A stretch of DNA of 8,031 nucleotides, from contig JAISDR010000098.1 in NCBI GenBank assembly GCA_031264645.1, forward strand, positions 1 to 8,031, written 5' to 3'. Positions 6,052-8,031 of this stretch are shown in pieces (within the stretch, counting starts at the first letter, position 1; every line of letters begins with the position of its first letter). The notes under the pieces are model-generated. The model searched no databases. It saw only the letters and a program-made list of their open reading frames with translations, and was not told the origin of the DNA. The position numbers were made by a program, and so were the translations under genes. The DNA is from Prevotellaceae bacterium. Its GTDB lineage: Bacteria > Bacteroidota > Bacteroidia > Bacteroidales > UBA932.

Positions 6052-7032
6052 ATGTATAACACGATGACAAGGAGAAAAGAAGTTCCTACCTTTTTCGGCG
6101 AAGTTCAATTAAAAGGAGAGCGAGTCAACGTTGTTGTTGAAAACAATACCAATCCTGTCTTGTTCTACCGACATGAAAATGGACAACTTTGGCAAGGTGA
6201 CAGTATTGAGTGGCTTAAATCCCTTCCTGCTGAAAGCGTTGATATGATTTTCGCCGACCCGCCTTATAACATTAAAAAAGCCAATTGGGACACTTTTGAA
6301 AGTCAGGAAGAATATATTAAATTTTCCATGCTTTGGATTGAACAGGCGGCAAGAGTTCTAAAACCTGTCGGAACGCTTTTTGTCTGTGGATTCTCCGAAA
6401 TTCTGGCAGATATTAAACATCCTGCAAGCCGTTTTTTCAAGTCTTGCCGTTGGATAGTCTGGCACTATAAAAATAAGGCAAATTTAGGATTGGACTGGGG
6501 ACGCAGCCACGAAAGCATTCTGCATTTTCGCAAATCGAAGAAATTCACGTTCAATATTGACAATATCCGTATTCCATACAACGAACACACGTTAAAATAT
6601 CCGAGCCATCCGCAGGCAGAAACAAGCCAGTACAGCAACGGAAAAAATGGTAATCACGTTTGGGAACCGCATCCGAATGGGGCAAAACCAAAAGATGTAC
6701 TGGAAATTCCGCAAGACCTTGTCGAAATACCGACAACATGCAACGGGATGCACGAAAAAACACCCCATCCAACGCAAAAACCGGAAGAACTTCTACGAAA
6801 ACTTATATTGGCTTCGTCCAATGTTGGCGATACGGTTTTAGACCCATTTTGCGGGTCGGGAACAACACCGGTATGCGCCGAACAACTTCGGAGGAAATGG
6901 ATTGCCTGCGACCTTTCGCCGGAATATCTGGATTGGGCAGCCGACCGCATTAATCGTGTCGAAGAATGGAGTATTGAAAAATGGATGCAATATGATACGG
7001 AAAACATTAAACGCAGGAATTCAATAAGATGA
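6052..7032 (+). CDS. Type II DNA adenine methyltransferase, beta class
   Basis: This 326-residue enzyme should transfer a methyl group from SAM to the N6 of adenine in a specific DNA site, protecting it from the partner endonuclease. Motif order is diagnostic of the beta class: catalytic DPPY (69-72) comes first, then the likely target-recognition region (about 165-230), then HPTQKP (239-244) of motif X, and finally the SAM-binding DPFCGSGTT (264-272) and the acidic end of the next strand, Asp287. DPPY rather than SPPY favours N6-adenine over N4-cytosine. The LDWGRSHES stretch recalls RsrI-type methylases, but the recognition sequence cannot be read from this. The ATG at 6052 follows GAGAAAAAGA; Met5 at 6064 is an alternative start. 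Its stop overlaps the endonuclease start in ATGA, so the two are translationally coupled, with the methylase made first. Confidence 0.92.
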   Translation: MYNTMTRRKEVPTFFGEVQLKGERVNVVVENNTNPVLFYRHENGQLWQGDSIEWLKSLPAESVDMIFADPPYNIKKANWDTFESQEEYIKFSMLWIEQAARVLKPVGTLFVCGFSEILADIKHPASRFFKSCRWIVWHYKNKANLGLDWGRSHESILHFRKSKKFTFNIDNIRIPYNEHTLKYPSHPQAETSQYSNGKNGNHVWEPHPNGAKPKDVLEIPQDLVEIPTTCNGMHEKTPHPTQKPEELLRKLILASSNVGDTVLDPFCGSGTTPVCAEQLRRKWIACDLSPEYLDWAADRINRVEEWSIEKWMQYDTENIKRRNSIR

Positions 7033-7925
7033 AGCTGAAGCAACTTGTCGATAAAGTAAAGGATAAAGGCAATTTTGCCGACTTGAAAGCGTACATTAAA
7101 TTTTGTGACGAATATCTGAATTATATCAGCGATAATTTGCAGGCAATCATTGTTTCGCAAAACGAAAATCACTATCAGTTTTATCAATATAAAAAGGAAG
7201 GAAACTTTCAAATCACACGCCCTGTCAATTCAAACTTAATGTATGGCACGAATGAATTTATGAAAGTTTCAAAAGAGTTTTTGCGGATTTTACGCACAAT
7301 CAAAACCATAAATAAAAAGGATGATGCAGTTCGAAACATTTTAAACAATGTAACATATACCATTCAGCAAACTATTGGCGCTACACTGGACGGATTGCCT
7401 GCCGGAAAATCCAACACTGCCAGAAAGTTGAATGGAGATTTATTTGAATTGTTTATAAGGTTGATTATTCAGGAAATGGGGATTAGTTGCAGGTCTGGAG
7501 TTGTGCAAGTCCCTGTTATCATAAAGGGAGAAAAGGCGTTTGACATGAACTATCAGCACGATTTAATTGTTGAGAAAGGGACAGATATTAAAATGATCGG
7601 CTCCATTAAAACCTCAAGTAAAGACCGCATTGACAAGATTTTTATTGATAAGTTTCTTTACAACAAACTGACTGAGAAAGCAACTCCACACATTGCAATA
7701 TTCCTGAATGATGTTCAAAGAAAAAATGCCAAACAGGAAAACAGGTACGGAATAAACTCAACTTTCCTGCCCGGACATTTTAAAGGTTACACCGTAAAAC
7801 TCAACCCGCTCGACGGTGTTTATTACTGCGACATCCGTCCCAATATGCAAACGGAAGATATCCTGAAAGACCATATTAAAACATTTGATAATTTACTGAT
7901 TGAAGATATTTGGCAATTCTTATAA
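7029..7925 (+). CDS. Probable Type II restriction endonuclease, PD-(D/E)xK fold
   Basis: This 298-residue protein overlaps the methyltransferase by 4 bases, the classic arrangement of a Type II restriction pair, and should cleave the unmethylated site. The C-terminal half resembles a PD-(D/E)xK nuclease core: Glu140 in a helix (GDLFELFIRLI), Asp178 in QHDLIV, and Lys194 in GSIKTSSKDR (191-200), spaced like the family's central strands. The usual acidic residue two before the Lys is Ser192. In the Cfr10I/NgoMIV type of active site that acid is swapped to a helix about 13-14 residues after the Lys, and Asp207 falls at +13; this assignment is inference. The segment FLNDVQRK (225-232) and the GHFKGYT and LNPLDGVYYCD stretches look like conserved structural or DNA-contacting parts. 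The N-terminal 120 residues are helical and basic. The gene is clearly more AT-rich than those on the left. Recognition sequence and named subfamily are not known to me. Confidence 0.8.
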   Translation: MKLKQLVDKVKDKGNFADLKAYIKFCDEYLNYISDNLQAIIVSQNENHYQFYQYKKEGNFQITRPVNSNLMYGTNEFMKVSKEFLRILRTIKTINKKDDAVRNILNNVTYTIQQTIGATLDGLPAGKSNTARKLNGDLFELFIRLIIQEMGISCRSGVVQVPVIIKGEKAFDMNYQHDLIVEKGTDIKMIGSIKTSSKDRIDKIFIDKFLYNKLTEKATPHIAIFLNDVQRKNAKQENRYGINSTFLPGHFKGYTVKLNPLDGVYYCDIRPNMQTEDILKDHIKTFDNLLIEDIWQFL

Positions 7926-7938
7926 ATATAAATAGACA

Positions 7939-8031
7939 ATGGATACAATTTCAATTATTGCAGATATTTGCGGAATATTAGGCTTTATAATAAGCATATT
8001 CGCTGTAAATAAAGTTTACAACATAAAGAAG
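7939..8031 (+). CDS. Start of a small membrane-anchored protein (runs off right edge)
   Basis: An ATG 13 bases after the endonuclease stop opens a frame that stays open for 31 codons to the window edge. It begins MDTISIIADICGILGFIIS and then continues with a hydrophobic stretch ending before NKVYNIKK. Residues about 4-23 form one probable membrane helix, followed by a basic turn, which suggests an N-in or signal-anchor topology with the rest of the protein outside the window. There is no strong ribosome site, only A/T-rich sequence. Close spacing and same strand make it a likely fourth or fifth operon member after the restriction genes. No function can be assigned from this fragment. Confidence 0.5.
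   Translation, partial: MDTISIIADICGILGFIISIFAVNKVYNIKK

Noticed and set aside
5588..6070. Minus-strand ORF of 160 residues opposite the helical protein
   Set aside because: Antisense shadow in a GC-rich gene; no promoter or ribosome site upstream of it.
6654..7211. Minus-strand ORF of 185 residues across the methylase/endonuclease junction
   Set aside because: It overlaps two well-supported genes in the opposite direction and shows no domain.

Overview
The window looks like a chromosomal segment of a Bacteroidales (Bacteroidota) bacterium. Three observations point there: TAnnTTTG promoter -7 octamers, a short SerA-type dehydrogenase whose motifs match the Bacteroides form as I remember it, and an HU-related N-terminus beginning MSVKY. 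The strain is not identifiable.

Left half (1-4534, all minus strand): five closely spaced genes run leftward from a promoter near 4565-4572. In order of transcription they are a phosphoglycerate-dehydrogenase-like 2-hydroxyacid dehydrogenase, an RmlD-type dTDP-4-dehydrorhamnose reductase, a condensing enzyme (beta-ketoacyl-ACP synthase) with its full catalytic set, a COMT-like SAM-dependent methyltransferase, and the N-terminal part of a polytopic membrane protein cut by the window edge. Gaps are 30, 4, 1 and 24 bases, so one transcript is likely. Condensing enzyme plus methyltransferase suggests the edge of an aryl-polyene or other polyketide/fatty-acid-like pathway, but no acyl carrier protein, ketoreductase or dehydratase is visible.

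Middle (4535-4868): a 334-base divergent intergenic region with a promoter at each side, a more GC-rich island and a palindromic hairpin.

Right half (4869-8031, all plus strand): first comes an unusual ORF that starts like a Bacteroidota HU-related DNA-binding protein, but whose remainder is about 13 copies of a 21-bp repeat (a proline-containing heptad in protein). Next is an all-helical protein of unknown function. A Type II restriction-modification pair follows: a beta-class adenine methyltransferase and, overlapping it by 4 bases, a probable PD-(D/E)xK-fold endonuclease with a variant SxK active site. Last is the start of a small membrane-anchored protein that leaves the window. The gaps of 17, 11, -4 and 13 bases look like one operon, although base composition becomes more AT-rich towards the restriction genes and a second promoter-like octamer lies just before them. 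The restriction-modification genes may therefore be a later insertion next to the HU-like/helical pair.

The items most worth a second look are the HU-like/heptad-repeat ORF with its helical partner, and the mixed biosynthetic operon on the left. No tRNA, rRNA, CRISPR array, transposase or integrase was seen.
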